Positions 33,340-43,067 of a stretch of 64,000 nt of DNA are shown piece by piece. The notes beneath the pieces were generated by a model. It did no database searches, was not told the DNA's origin, and was given only the letters and a program-made list of their open reading frames with translations. Numbering within the stretch: the first letter of the stretch is position 1; each line of letters starts with the position of its first letter. The translations under genes were made by a program, and so were the position numbers. Origin of the DNA: Oscheius onirici (Eukaryota; Nematoda; Chromadorea; Rhabditida; Rhabditidae); assembly GCA_932521025.1 (NCBI GenBank), contig OW051471.1:4712001-4776000 (forward strand), in the 5' to 3' direction.

Positions 33340-33884
33340 ATGTTGCTGCCGCTACTAGAAGCTGTCTGTTTCTTCCTGCCCGTCGTCATGATGCTCATCT
33401 GCTCTTCCGATAACATCGATAATTCGAAAAAGAAGAGTAAAGAAGAGATGAAGAAACCGCCTATTGTCCAGGAGTTCCGAAACGGAACGTCTCGACTTCG
33501 AGCAAGGGAACATCGGAAGGTGTCGGTCAAAAAGCCTGTGGAAGAGCCTAAAAAGGAGCAGAAAGAAGACGAAGAATTGAATTTCGGACCGGTGAAAGAG
33601 GACAAAGAACCGCAGAAGACAAATCTGGATTCGGTAGATGAGGAGGACAATCCGCTGCAGAGCGCCAATCTTCAAGAGCTCAAGAATGGGCCGTTCTTTT
33701 GACTTTAACAAGAATATAATTGTGTTCAGTCGGTCCGAGAAGAAGGGTGTCGACTATACCCAATGGGAAGAAAAAAGTGGGACGAACTGCAAGGCAGAAA
33801 GCGCCCCAGGATGGAATTGACAAGACGCAGACTTCGGTCGTGGATACTATATCGAACGAGGTCAGACGATCCAAGAAGCTGTAG
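33340..33884 (+). CDS. Small Lys/Glu-rich protein with N-terminal hydrophobic segment
   Basis: The first exon, from ATG 33340, encodes a hydrophobic leader (LLPLLEAVCFFLPVVMMLIC) that could be a signal anchor, then a charged region (NSKKKSKEEMKKPP; EPKKEQKEDEELNF). If unspliced it stops at 33702. A coding-like continuation (STIPNGKKKVGRTARQKAPQ ... NEVRRSKKL, stop 33882-33884) suggests a second exon joined by an intron of about 50 nt, donor near 33694. The exact join is uncertain. No known domain. It resembles the membrane protein at 13.5 kb in layout (hydrophobic leader, then Lys/Glu-rich tail). The ATG abuts the arm of an inverted-repeat element, and TGATAGCAG before it can serve as acceptor. 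Confidence 0.5.
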
Positions 33885-34063
33885 TCAGCTGAAGCAACAT
33901 CGAGAGATAGAAATAAAGGCCGATCAGAATCTTTTTTTCCTTCTGAGTGAAATGTTTCCTATTTATCTGGGAATACATGGGAGAACGTCAGAAAAACTTT
34001 TAATTAAACCACCAAGAGATCGTAACAGAAATAAATAGGAATCAGTATTTAGCAAACGTCGAA

Positions 34064-37000
34064 TCAACGACGAGGATATCCACCGTATGGGTCACGGCGA
34101 TTGTCGTACCCAGAGGAGGCCGGGTAGCGAGGTGTCTCACCTAACCTTGTTTGTTACAGAGCATATCAAAATACTTACTGTATCTGTCTGTAGTCATTCT
34201 CCACGCACCGCCTTCTTCACGAGGACGGCTGTATCCGCCAGCGAAAGGAGCGGGCTCACGACCGTATGACGAGGAACCATAAGGCGGGCGGCCACGAGTC
34301 GACGATGAAAACCCTCCTCGGGACATGGGCCTCGACAAATGTCCGGACATTCCTCTTGGACGCTTCGATGCTATAGCTCTCGAGTCGGTAATCGCAGGAC
34401 GCTTGACCGTCTGCTTAGGTTGCTCTCCATAGAATTCTCGTGCCTTCTTCTGGTCCCAACGAGTTAGGAATGATCCAAAGTGAGCCTCTACTGAAAACAG
34501 CATTTGGTCAAATGTAAATTAGAAAACAGACCACCTCTCATGAAAACATGCACTTTTTCAGTACGATCTGTTGACGTGGCCACATTCAGGAAAGTGTGGG
34601 CTCCATGGGCAAGAACAACAGCATCAGCAGTAGAGAAGGTAACCAATCCAATAGGCTGACTGCAAGTATTTTGATTGAGTGCCGAAAACAAAAAATACCC
34701 GATCTCGTCTTTTATTTGATCCCACTTTGTAATTTGGTCAGCAGCTTCAGGAAACCAGCTTTTAACATCTTCAATTGTGTACTCTTCCTTGGGCAGGATC
34801 TTCACAATAAGTTGGTGCATTCTCTTAGTCGGTTCGATTAAATGTCCAAGTTTCTCTTCAAGTTCGTCTTTTTGCTTCATAGCCGAGGCACCTAAAAGTA
34901 AGTTTTTTTTTGGAGAGTTATTTATTTACAAGGTTGGCAACGCCCTTCCAGGGCTAAAGTTACCTACTATCCCCCATTTTTTCCTTCGCCTGAACCACTT
35001 GAAAACCGTTTCTGTATGGGAACTACCAAAATCAGAAGCAAAGTCTTCGCACTTGTTTGTCTCCCAGTAGTGACTTGTCTAAACTTGATACACTAACTCT
35101 TTTCCATTAATTGTGCGCACAAATTGCTCCATTTTGATTGCCAATTAAAGCTTCCGACAGACAGACAGACATTGACGTGGGAGCAATTTAAAGTGGATTT
35201 CTATGATGAACATAGGCGAAGTTTATGAATGGAAGATAGGGAAATGAGGCTGTATGAAAAGTACAGGTATAGGGCCATAAAAAGGGTGGCAGGAGGGGAA
35301 CGATATTGGAATTTGCGGTATAATAAAACGCGGGATAAAACTTGGGGTAAGGAGAAATATACAACAGGGAAAGAAAGTTTGGGGATGAACCTTGGCAGTA
35401 ATCTATCTCCGATTCTGTTTTAGAAGTGAAAGGATGGCTCTATTTGTTTTAGGAATTGGTTTGTTTGATCTTGTAAGTATTTGATACCTGGACCCGACTC
35501 GGTATGAAAAGAAATTGCGACGTAAATTTGTTCTGGGCCTAGATAGAAATATTTTGTTGATGGGTCCTCGCGTTCTCGAGGGAAGGAATTGGAAGAACTG
35601 GTTTTTGTCAATGCGGGATTCAGGGACAATATTTTTTGGATCATTTTGAGAACAGCTACGTTTCTTCGTGTTTTTAAGGTTTCCAATTGTAGGTGGTTAT
35701 TACGTGAAGGGAAGCGCGGAATATCTAGGTATGAAAATTGATCCTGGCGGAAGAAGAGTTTGCGAGTAAAATCATTTTGGCCACTTTCTAAGATTTTATC
35801 GATTTGGGGATCTCCGTTGAGAATAGTCTGGCCGACTTCTAGGACAGGCCAAACAAGGGTTTTGTAAACTCTTGTCCAGATTTGGACGTCGGATGTTTTG
35901 ATGGATCGGAATAGGTTGAAGGTTCGAAAATCTGGCATAAGGGGCCAAGGATAAATTAGAAGTGACGAGAAAACCTAAATCGCGAATTTGGGAGGCTTCT
36001 TGGAGAGTTGAAGAAGAAAAAACTAACTTTGAGGGAGATAAATCTTGATCCTACGGCCTTCTGTGCAGCGAATGTAAATCAGATGGCGAATGGCTTCGGT
36101 CATTACTTCGTGCGGATATTGGAAGTTCAATACAAGTTTTCTGAACAGATTTGTTAGATGATATACAATAAATAACACCTACCCGTACATCTGCTTGTTT
36201 CCTTGAAGATTGAAACGCATCGGAAAGCTGATATCCACACTTTCGGCGCGATTCATTACCCGATAGATGAAAGGATTGCGCAGGTCAGAATAGAAAAGAT
36301 TTTCAATAGTCAAACGACGAGTATCTCCTGGGGCCGTGCAAACTGAAAAACTTGTTATTTTACTGCCTTGATGCAGTTCATTTTTACGTTTGAATGAAGG
36401 GTTATACTTTCTCATATGTACTCATATTTACGTAACTTTTAAGTCCGTATTTGCGGTAAAGGTCAATTATAACGACCATTCAACATGGTCGCATACGGAA
36501 CAGAATCGATTTTTTTCGAGTTATAACGAAAAACGTTCTTGTCTCCGCTTTCAGATATTTTGTTCCGATTGTATATGGTATTTGGTTCAATAGTCACCGG
36601 ATTATAGCTACTGTTTGAATGGAAAAAATCGAGCCGTGAGAGAAGGCAGATGTCAAACCCACTCTTCCATTGGAATTCGGGAGCTCCATCCCAAGCAATT
36701 TCGAAAGGCGCTTTGAGATCATCATCGATATAAGCCTTTTTCTGGCGTTCTTCCTTCTTCTCTTGAATTTCTTCAGCCTCAGCTGAATTGTCTTCTCCGT
36801 GAACCACGAATCTATTAGGACTGCCTTTGCTGATTTCCTTCTTAGCCTCTTTTTTAGGCTCGACTTTAGTAACTTTGGCCAGTTCATTTTTGGGAGCCTC
36901 GAGCTTCTGTAATTTCTGGTTTAAACAGATTTCGAGTTCGGGGCAAGCGGTCGGTGACAAAATCCAACCTGAGGTTTTACATCCTCGTTATCTTCGTCAA

Positions 37001-37653
37001 GATCCACATGCTCATCACCATGGGTATCCTCTTTTCCGATTTCATCGGTAGCTTCAAACATTTCGGTCGGAATTTCCTCGATTGGAGCGACCGAGAGAAT
37101 ACCGTCGAGTGTTGCCAGCTTCTTCTGTGCAACAACTCTATGTTTGTGTACTCGAGACTTGAACAAGACGATAGCTCGAAGCGCGTTCTCCTGAAGACTC
37201 TGCTATTGCCATGGTGAACAAATTGCAGGAGTTTGAGAGAGAAAAATAACATAAGTTGGCTTACCTCTGAATCGGCATCAGCTTCGAGTTTGGGAATACG
37301 AACAATCTGTGAAAAACAACAAATATGAGGCTTAGAAAAAGACGTACTTTCTCGACGGCCTCCCTTGTAATCTTGAACTCTTCGGTCAGAAGCTCGGAGA
37401 CGCATTCTGAGAATACCTCGAAGGGATCGTTAAAGAAGGCCGTCGGCAGTTTCGACACTAAAAGACTTCTGCTCAGATCGAGTTCTCTGGGATCGCCTCC
37501 ATGTTGCTCGAAGGCCGCTGTTCCATTGCTCTCTTCAGCTCCCAGCATTTCATTGTCTTCCTAAACAAATTCATTTACACGAAAAGTTGAACAAATTACG
37601 TTGTCTTCGTCAATCTCATTGTGCTCTTCCTCGTGGTTCTCGTCCGTAGACAT
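34064..37653 (-). CDS. RNA-binding protein with RRM-like domains and RG/Y-rich C-terminus
   Basis: An acidic N-terminus (MSTDENHEEEHNEIDEDN), then a first RRM-like region (LDLSRSLLVSKLPTAFFND ... RAIVLFKSRVHKHRVV), an acidic linker and a Lys-rich region. A second RRM-like region follows (TRRLTIENLFYSDLRNP ... KLVLNFQYPHEVMTEAIRHL), then a helical part (MKQKDELEEKLGHLI), a third compact region (QPIGLVTFSTADAVVLAHGA) and a tail rich in Arg, Gly, Ser and Tyr (SRGGFSSSTRGRPPYGSSSYG; PYGGYPRR). Such tails bind RNA and drive condensation. I infer a nuclear hnRNP-like role; the exact family is not recognised. The two halves join across intron 34892-36027 in matching phase (donor AAA/GTTAGT, acceptor TTTTAG/GTGCC). 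Without that splice a TAG would stop at 36023. Start 37653. Confidence 0.75.
34925..35230 (-). repeat. Dispersed repeat, copy 2 (in intron)
   Basis: In inverted orientation relative to copy 3 at 55.25 kb: GGCAACGCCCTTCCAGGGCT corresponds to the complement of AGCCCTGGAAGAGGGTTG, and CTTCGCACTTGTTTGTCTC to the complement of GAGACAAAAAAAGCAAGTGC. The right part (35050-35210) matches the complement of copy 1. It lies in the large intron of the RNA-binding gene. Confidence 0.55.
35420..36018 (-). mobile_element. Truncated, frameshifted LINE (non-LTR retrotransposon) fragment
   Basis: The minus strand encodes the end of a LINE reverse transcriptase and its thumb/connection region: SSSTLQEASQIRDLGFLVTS (35.96-36.02 kb), a one-base frameshift, then TFNLFRSIKTSDVQIWTRVY, KTLVWPVLEVGQTIL and QNDFTRKLFF. 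This follows the common LINE pattern ..LYKTYVRPILEY..RVQRRFTRRI.. The catalytic YADD region and endonuclease are missing. It ends at a TAA at 35420. It lies in the same orientation as, and wholly inside an intron of, the RNA-binding gene, beginning within about 10 nt of the donor. Confidence 0.8.
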
Positions 37654-38069
37654 AATGAGCGGCTAAAAACTGTTGATATGCATATGCAGTTAGTGCAGTT
37701 ACATAGTAAGTTTTCGGCAAATCAATATTGAATAGCTTTTTGACACAACAAAAAGAAAAGCAGCAATGCAAATTTTTGTTCTTCAAATGAAACGCCAAAA
37801 TAGAACGTCAGATTTTATAGGACTGCGTCTGCGACCGGGTCCTGCAACGAAAAACTACCGTAGGCAGTATGGTTGGACCGCTTTTCTACATTTCTTCTTT
37901 CCGTTTTTGTTCAACGTTCGTTCCTGTGCCGTTTGGGATTTCAAAAAAACCGCAAGATACCGGCGAAGTAGCCTATACTTGTTACATTCGTGACAACAAA
38001 TTTGTACGCTTTTCTTTCATCCCTAAGTTCACTTTTTACATTTGAATTTGCAGGTAATATTCTGTAGCC

Positions 38070-38432
38070 ATGGCTAAGTCGAAGAATCACACCAATCACA
38101 ACCAGAGTAAGTTTTTTTTAATCTTTTTTGGATTTTAATACCTTTTTTCGGCCCGAAAATAGCAAGTTTCACAGTGAACCTAATGATTTGCAACTCTTTT
38201 TGCAAAAACTTTCTACTGATTAAAATTTGCAAAATGTGGTTTTCAGACAGGAAGGCTCATCGTAATGGAATCAAGCGTCCCCAGAAGCAGAGATTCATGT
38301 CGATGAAAGGAGTCGATGCCAAGTTGGTCAATTCAACTGTCGTTTAATAAAATTTTGTTCAGGTTCCTGAAAAACTTGAGATTCGCCAAGAAGCACAACA
38401 AGAGACATGTCAAGAACGAGTCTTCTGCCTAA
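38070..38432 (+). CDS. rpl-29: Ribosomal protein eL29
   Basis: Three exons encode about 60 residues: MAKSKNHTNHNQNRKAHRNG, then IKRPQKQRFMSMKGVD and FLKNLRFAKKHNKRH. This is the classic very basic, short eL29 of the 60S subunit. Introns of about 140 nt and 40 nt are in phase (donors CAGA/GTAAG and GCCAA/GTTGG). The start ATG is in GCCATGG context, preceded by TTTGCAG at 38043-38053, a candidate trans-splice acceptor. Its stop is 120 nt before the start of THOC7 on the same strand, with a U-rich spacer. Confidence 0.96.
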
Positions 38433-38552
38433 ATTGTTTGCTGTTTGTTATGAACGTTTTGGAGTTCTTTTGTTTGCTTGTTTTTTATTCCACCGCATTT
38501 TCGGACCAATTTTCATAGATTTCCATGCTAGAGGTGTCATTCAAGCATTAGG

Positions 38553-39436
38553 ATGTCATCCTACGACATCTACTTGCGCAGACTTCTTGCTGATGGAGAG
38601 GGAACAGGGGAGCTTCGTCGATTCGAGCTGGTTCTTTTGTACATAAAAAACATGAGGTTAAATGGAAGTACAGCTGCTGATGCGAGTAAATGTCTGAGGA
38701 TGGTTTGTTATTAGTTTACTGTTAATGCTTATAAAACTGAAGATGGAAGCTATGGAGCTGTCAGTCAAGAAACAGTGCTACGTAGATCAGTGTTGCAGTA
38801 GGCAAATCGCCGAGTACGAAGAGACTACAACGGAGATTGAAAAAGAAGTTGGTGAAGTTTTTTTTTACTTTGAGTAACGTTGCAAATAACAGGAGTACAC
38901 CTATCATAGCCTTGAGAATTGGCAGTGCCTAAAATTCTAATTCGTGTTGTTACATCCTGCAGATTAATAACTTTCAGCTCATGGCCAGCAAAGAGCTAAT
39001 GGATACGGCCAAAAGTGACCTAGCTACTGCTAGGCAAGTCAGGAAAAATCGTCAGGAGTACGCCGTGATGGTGCGTCAAATTGAAGAGGCTCCAACCAGA
39101 GATGCTACAACTCAGCAAGTTCTTTTATGATTCCGTTATCAAAATGAATTTAGGAAGCTCGCAGACATTCAAGAAGATCTCAAAAATCAGCACGAGCGAC
39201 AACGTCTGTTGGAGCTGAAGATTGCAGAGCGCAGAAACCACGCTAATGCTTTCAACACTCTTCTGGAAAACTTCCAAAGTTTCATTAAAAGTATGTTTTT
39301 ATTTTTTTTTGTGTGTTGTCACTCAGCCGAGAGTGTACGTGCTATTGCAGAAGATGATGAGGAGTTATTCATCGACAGAAACGGCAGTGAAGAACCGATG
39401 GACACGGAATACTCTCCTGGTGACACCCAACAATGA
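38553..39436 (+). CDS. thoc-7: THO complex subunit 7
   Basis: A coiled-coil subunit of the THO/TREX complex that couples transcription to mRNA export. The N-terminus SSYDIYLRRLLADGEGTGE and LRRFELVLLYIKN matches the family start. The centre has VRKNRQEYAVMVRQIE, the family's best conserved motif, and long helices follow (KLADIQEDLKNQHERQRLLE). The C-terminus is acidic and ends in EEPMDTEYSPGDTQQ. About 215 residues over six exons; the donor after EIEKE (GTTGGT) is weak but gives the right phase. The acceptor AAGCATTAG lies 1 nt before the ATG. Spacing to rpl-29 suggests the second gene of a two-gene operon. Confidence 0.92.
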
Positions 39437-40379
39437 TCTCTATACATTATGACTACAATGAATCGAATATCATCACTTTGACCATGTTTGCATCCAGAAC
39501 TGTCTCTTATCTCTTTCCAAACACTTGTTCAGTGTTACGGTAACCAATGTTGCCACCGTCTTCTTCCTTATCACCGTCCCCCATTTCTGTCAGTTCATGC
39601 CATTGATCTTTTTGGCAGATCTGATTGCAAAATGGGCGTCGAGAATACCCGCGACTGGTTATTGTCCGAGAGTCGTATTGACTGTCATCATTCTACGGCC
39701 GCTCCACATATTATTTCGACCTTGGAACTGTCGATACTCTCCCGCATTATTTTCCGTCAAGTTCTCTTCAAACTTTCTTTCTCACTGAAAAAGCAAAGGC
39801 TCTTTCTTGTCTGTCAGCCTTGAATCAATACCTCCCAATTTGTGATAGCATTTTCAATTCCTCTTACAATTCTCTAGTGAAATTTTCTCTGGACCCAGCT
39901 TTCCCTCTACGCTCCCTTTCCTCCTCATATATGGAGGGAAAGAGAAGTGACTGATTATCCCCAAGCATATAATTATGGTCGGTGAATCGATATTTCGCTT
40001 TTCGAGTTGTCTAGTTCTCTCCCATAGTCGTGCTCGATGACTGACCCGTCTCCCTTTCTACAGTTCAATGATCAGATGTGTGACTTGTCTCAGCCCTCTC
40101 CCCTTTTAGACTTTGAATCAGAGAGCGAGCGTCCTGTTATATTGTTGCGGCTATGTGCATGCGAGAGACTCAGAGAGGGCTCTGTCTAGTATTGGGCCGG
40201 CCGATGGGGAGGGGTCTCTCTCGGGCTTCGCTTGCTATCGAACGCAGTCGCGTATTGATCGCTGAGTAATTACAAATCTAGGCCTCATTGTGTCTTCTCC
40301 TTCCCTTCCTCTTTTCTTCGAAACAAATAGGTATTCTAGGTCAGCTCGTTTCATGGAAGTCATCTGCTAAATCAACAAC
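39437..40379. other. Intergenic stretch, probable promoter of the gene at 40380
   Basis: Pyrimidine-rich, with CT-rich tracts (CTCTCTCGGG, CCCTTTCCTCC) and no supported gene. An open stretch at 39525-39788 is hydrophobic but lacks splice or family support. Confidence 0.4.
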
Positions 40380-42349
40380 ATGTTCGATCCAGCTCCGCCC
40401 CATCAAAACATGTGGAATCCCATCAACCACCATGCCCAATTCAACGGTTTGTTAAGACTAATCGATTCCGCTCGCTTGCCATGATTGACTAAACAGAGAA
40501 ATGTTTTTTCGGCACTTTGATGAATAGCCATCCACAGTGACAAAAAGCTTTCTCGAGGGCTGCTCCTCACGCCCGCAACTGTGACAGCTGACTGACTCCC
40601 TCTGTTCATTTCCAAGACAACAACCAGCCTCCTTTCTGATCAATTGGCTCTGACATTTGAATTACTAAATCGATAAGAAGAGAAAAACTTTAGGATTCAC
40701 ACCCGGACCGATGGTGAACGATATGTTCAGCGCCATGTCCAGAGGATCGGTCGATCTGCCCCCAATTCCTCAAAAGGCCGAGTCGATCAGCGGCTATGGC
40801 GAACTCACGTGGCTCTCGGCCAAGGCCGGTCTCATTTCGTGCAAGAGCGGTCTGGTCATTTCTTTCCAACTGAAAGACTTCTGTGATCAGGTACTTTGAA
40901 AGGAAACAGTAAGAATGGAAGAATTCAGATGCTGACCGACTTGACCAGTGTTCTTCGTGTCGGATTCACTCTCAGCTATCAGGCTTCTCTCAACGAGAGC
41001 AACGAATATACTGCCACAACAGTGAACCCTCTCTATGGTCTGATCCTATTTACTAACAAGTTAGCTTCAATCTTTTAGGTGCTGAAGCTGAGCAAGTTTT
41101 CGCCGACTCTATGGAGATCGATCTGGAGAAGAAGAGTCCAACTCCGGCCAACTCGAAGGACGCCTACGATCCACAGATGGAGTCTCGTGCCATCATGACT
41201 CTGTTGGGCATGTTCAATCGTCAGGGATCGGCTTGTATTCAGCTGAGCAGCATGCATTCCCAGATGTCCAACTGTGGCGAGGATGACCTGTTCCGCTATG
41301 TCGGAACTTCGTCTCTCAAACGCAGACAGTTCATCGAGAGACGCACTCACATCTTCAGGTTAGACTGAAGCCCAGACTAGTTTAACTAATCTAATTTATA
41401 GTCTGAGCCATGAGGACACTGTCCAGCTCCAACATCCGTTCATCTATCTCTGCATTCTTCGCATGGCCAACTACATGCTTCGTCGTGGCGGAACCACAGC
41501 CATTCAGAGTCTCTACGAGTTCTATACTGGACGTGAAATGGCTCCGGAGATTCGCGAGTTCATCGGAGAGAGTCAGATCGATTTTCTGAATCTGATCAGA
41601 GCTCATCCGTGGATCTTCGTCATCTTTCCCACTCGCATCTACATCTCAGTTCGTCGCAATCTGCCTCATTTCGACTATCCCACCTACGTCAATAAGGTAG
41701 ACAACAAGTTATAACAAACTGAGAAAAGTTTCAGTTGTTCCCGAACTACAAGACGGAGCCGCAGCAGATTCGTGAGATGGCTCATGCCAGTCGTTTCCCA
41801 CCGCACAGCATGATCCGTTCAATGTCTCAGCAGCCGATGAGTAACTCTTTCAACGAGCGTCCTCTTTCTCTATTCAATGGTTCCGAGCTCATCGGAAAGA
41901 TCAATGTGAGCAGAGTGTCTGAACCAAAATAATTAGATTCTGTTTAGAGCGCAGTTCCAATTGGAACTACCCCACGTGATCAGTGGAGTCCTCTTCCGTC
42001 GCCATGGCACCGAGAACATGCTCCGTCCATTCTCGGCTCATCTTCGATCATCGGAACACCACTCAACTTCAAGGTAATTTTGAATAGATTTATACAAAAT
42101 CGATTGTTTTAGCAAACTGTCAGTGTTGCTGTCCAGACCGAACCGGAGGTATGTGCCTGTGGCTGTACTTGTGGTGGTAATGGAGGTAGACGACTTGCCT
42201 CATCCCGTGCCAGTGGAGGCTCGGTCTCTCCTCCGAGCCTCGAGAGTACTGGATTCTCGCCAAAGACTGAGGATCCTCCGATTCGTTACTACGATCCGTT
42301 CGGAACTGACAGTCTTCTCACCGGACTCACCAACTTCTCCCTCAACTAG
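40380..42349 (+). CDS. Uncharacterised protein with cold-shock-like module and helix-rich conserved domain
   Basis: About 495 residues over eight exons. Residues 56-125 (YGELTWLSAKAGLISCKSG, then VISFQLKDFCDQ and VLRVGFTLSYQA) follow the strand pattern of a cold-shock/S1-type barrel: a G-x-(I/L)-x-x-L start, G-(L/F)-I, and FxxxDF. Residues 140-320 form a second conserved region with helices (HPFIYLCILRMANYMLRRGG; LYEFYTGREMAPEIREFIG) and a segment resembling a winged-helix wing (HPWIFVIFPTRIYISVRR). A Ser/Pro-rich tail contains a Cys cluster (CACGCTCGG). Such a makeup suits RNA regulation, as in Egalitarian-like proteins, but this is inference. The ATG is preceded by AACAAC; a long 3' UTR runs to AATAAA near 42949. 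Confidence 0.75.
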
Positions 42350-43067
42350 TCCCCTTCTTCCGGTTTGTTTTCTGTTGAGCTGTTTAAAAAATATCTTTTA
42401 GATATGCGGGTCTTCTAGCTTCAGCGTCTTAGTCAGTCAAGTATAGTCGCGTCTCTCCTTGTCTCCGGGCCCTTGTTGATAGTCACTTCAATCCACTTGC
42501 TCAGTCTACCAATCCGTTGTGCTTTAACTCTCTTGTCTCTCTCCTCCCTCTTCCTATACTCACGCCAAAGACTTTTAGTCATAATCCGTGTTAACGTCCC
42601 TCGTGAAATTGTGATCCAGCCCATCTAAGTCGACTTTCCTAGTGCCTATATCTTCTCAATCTTGTTGCAATTTCAGTGATTCATTTCAGGTAACCATTTG
42701 CATTCGTGCGTGTATTCCCTCTTCTATTCACCCCTCTCCTCGGGTTCAAACTATCTCCTGGACACTCCTTTTGTGATGCCTCCTGAGTACACTCGTCTTT
42801 CTCTCAAAACCCAATACTAATACGCGTTTCCTCCTTCCGTATGATCTGAATCATAATCGAGCTCCCCCGTTGATCGATAATTCTCTATGGGTCTCCCGTA
42901 CTCTCCCATCCATTTATTCAACCGACTGTATATGATACCCTTTTAGCAATAAATAATCATTTATATCTGGCAACAAGTGAACAATTGGAATGACTAGAAG
43001 TGTTCAGGCAAATGTTTTTTGTTCGTACCCTAAGAAAATACCCGTAATTTGAAGACAAGAGGAGAAG
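42350..43067 (+). other. Probable 3' UTR and convergent intergenic stretch
   Basis: No gene. A polyadenylation signal GCAATAAATAATC lies near 42945-42960, followed by the 3' end of the mannosidase gene on the other strand. The UTR would be about 600 nt, long for this gene-dense region, and is pyrimidine-rich with a TGTATATGATA word near 42930. Confidence 0.45.

Noticed and set aside
36023..36025. Stop codon ending the RNA-binding gene at 36023
   Set aside because: A donor GTTAGT overlaps it and joins in phase to an acceptor at 34892, restoring a longer protein; the stop lies inside the intron.
39484..39823. A hydrophobic membrane protein gene
   Set aside because: The open frame is rich in codons typical of pyrimidine-rich promoter DNA and lacks splice sites or similarity.
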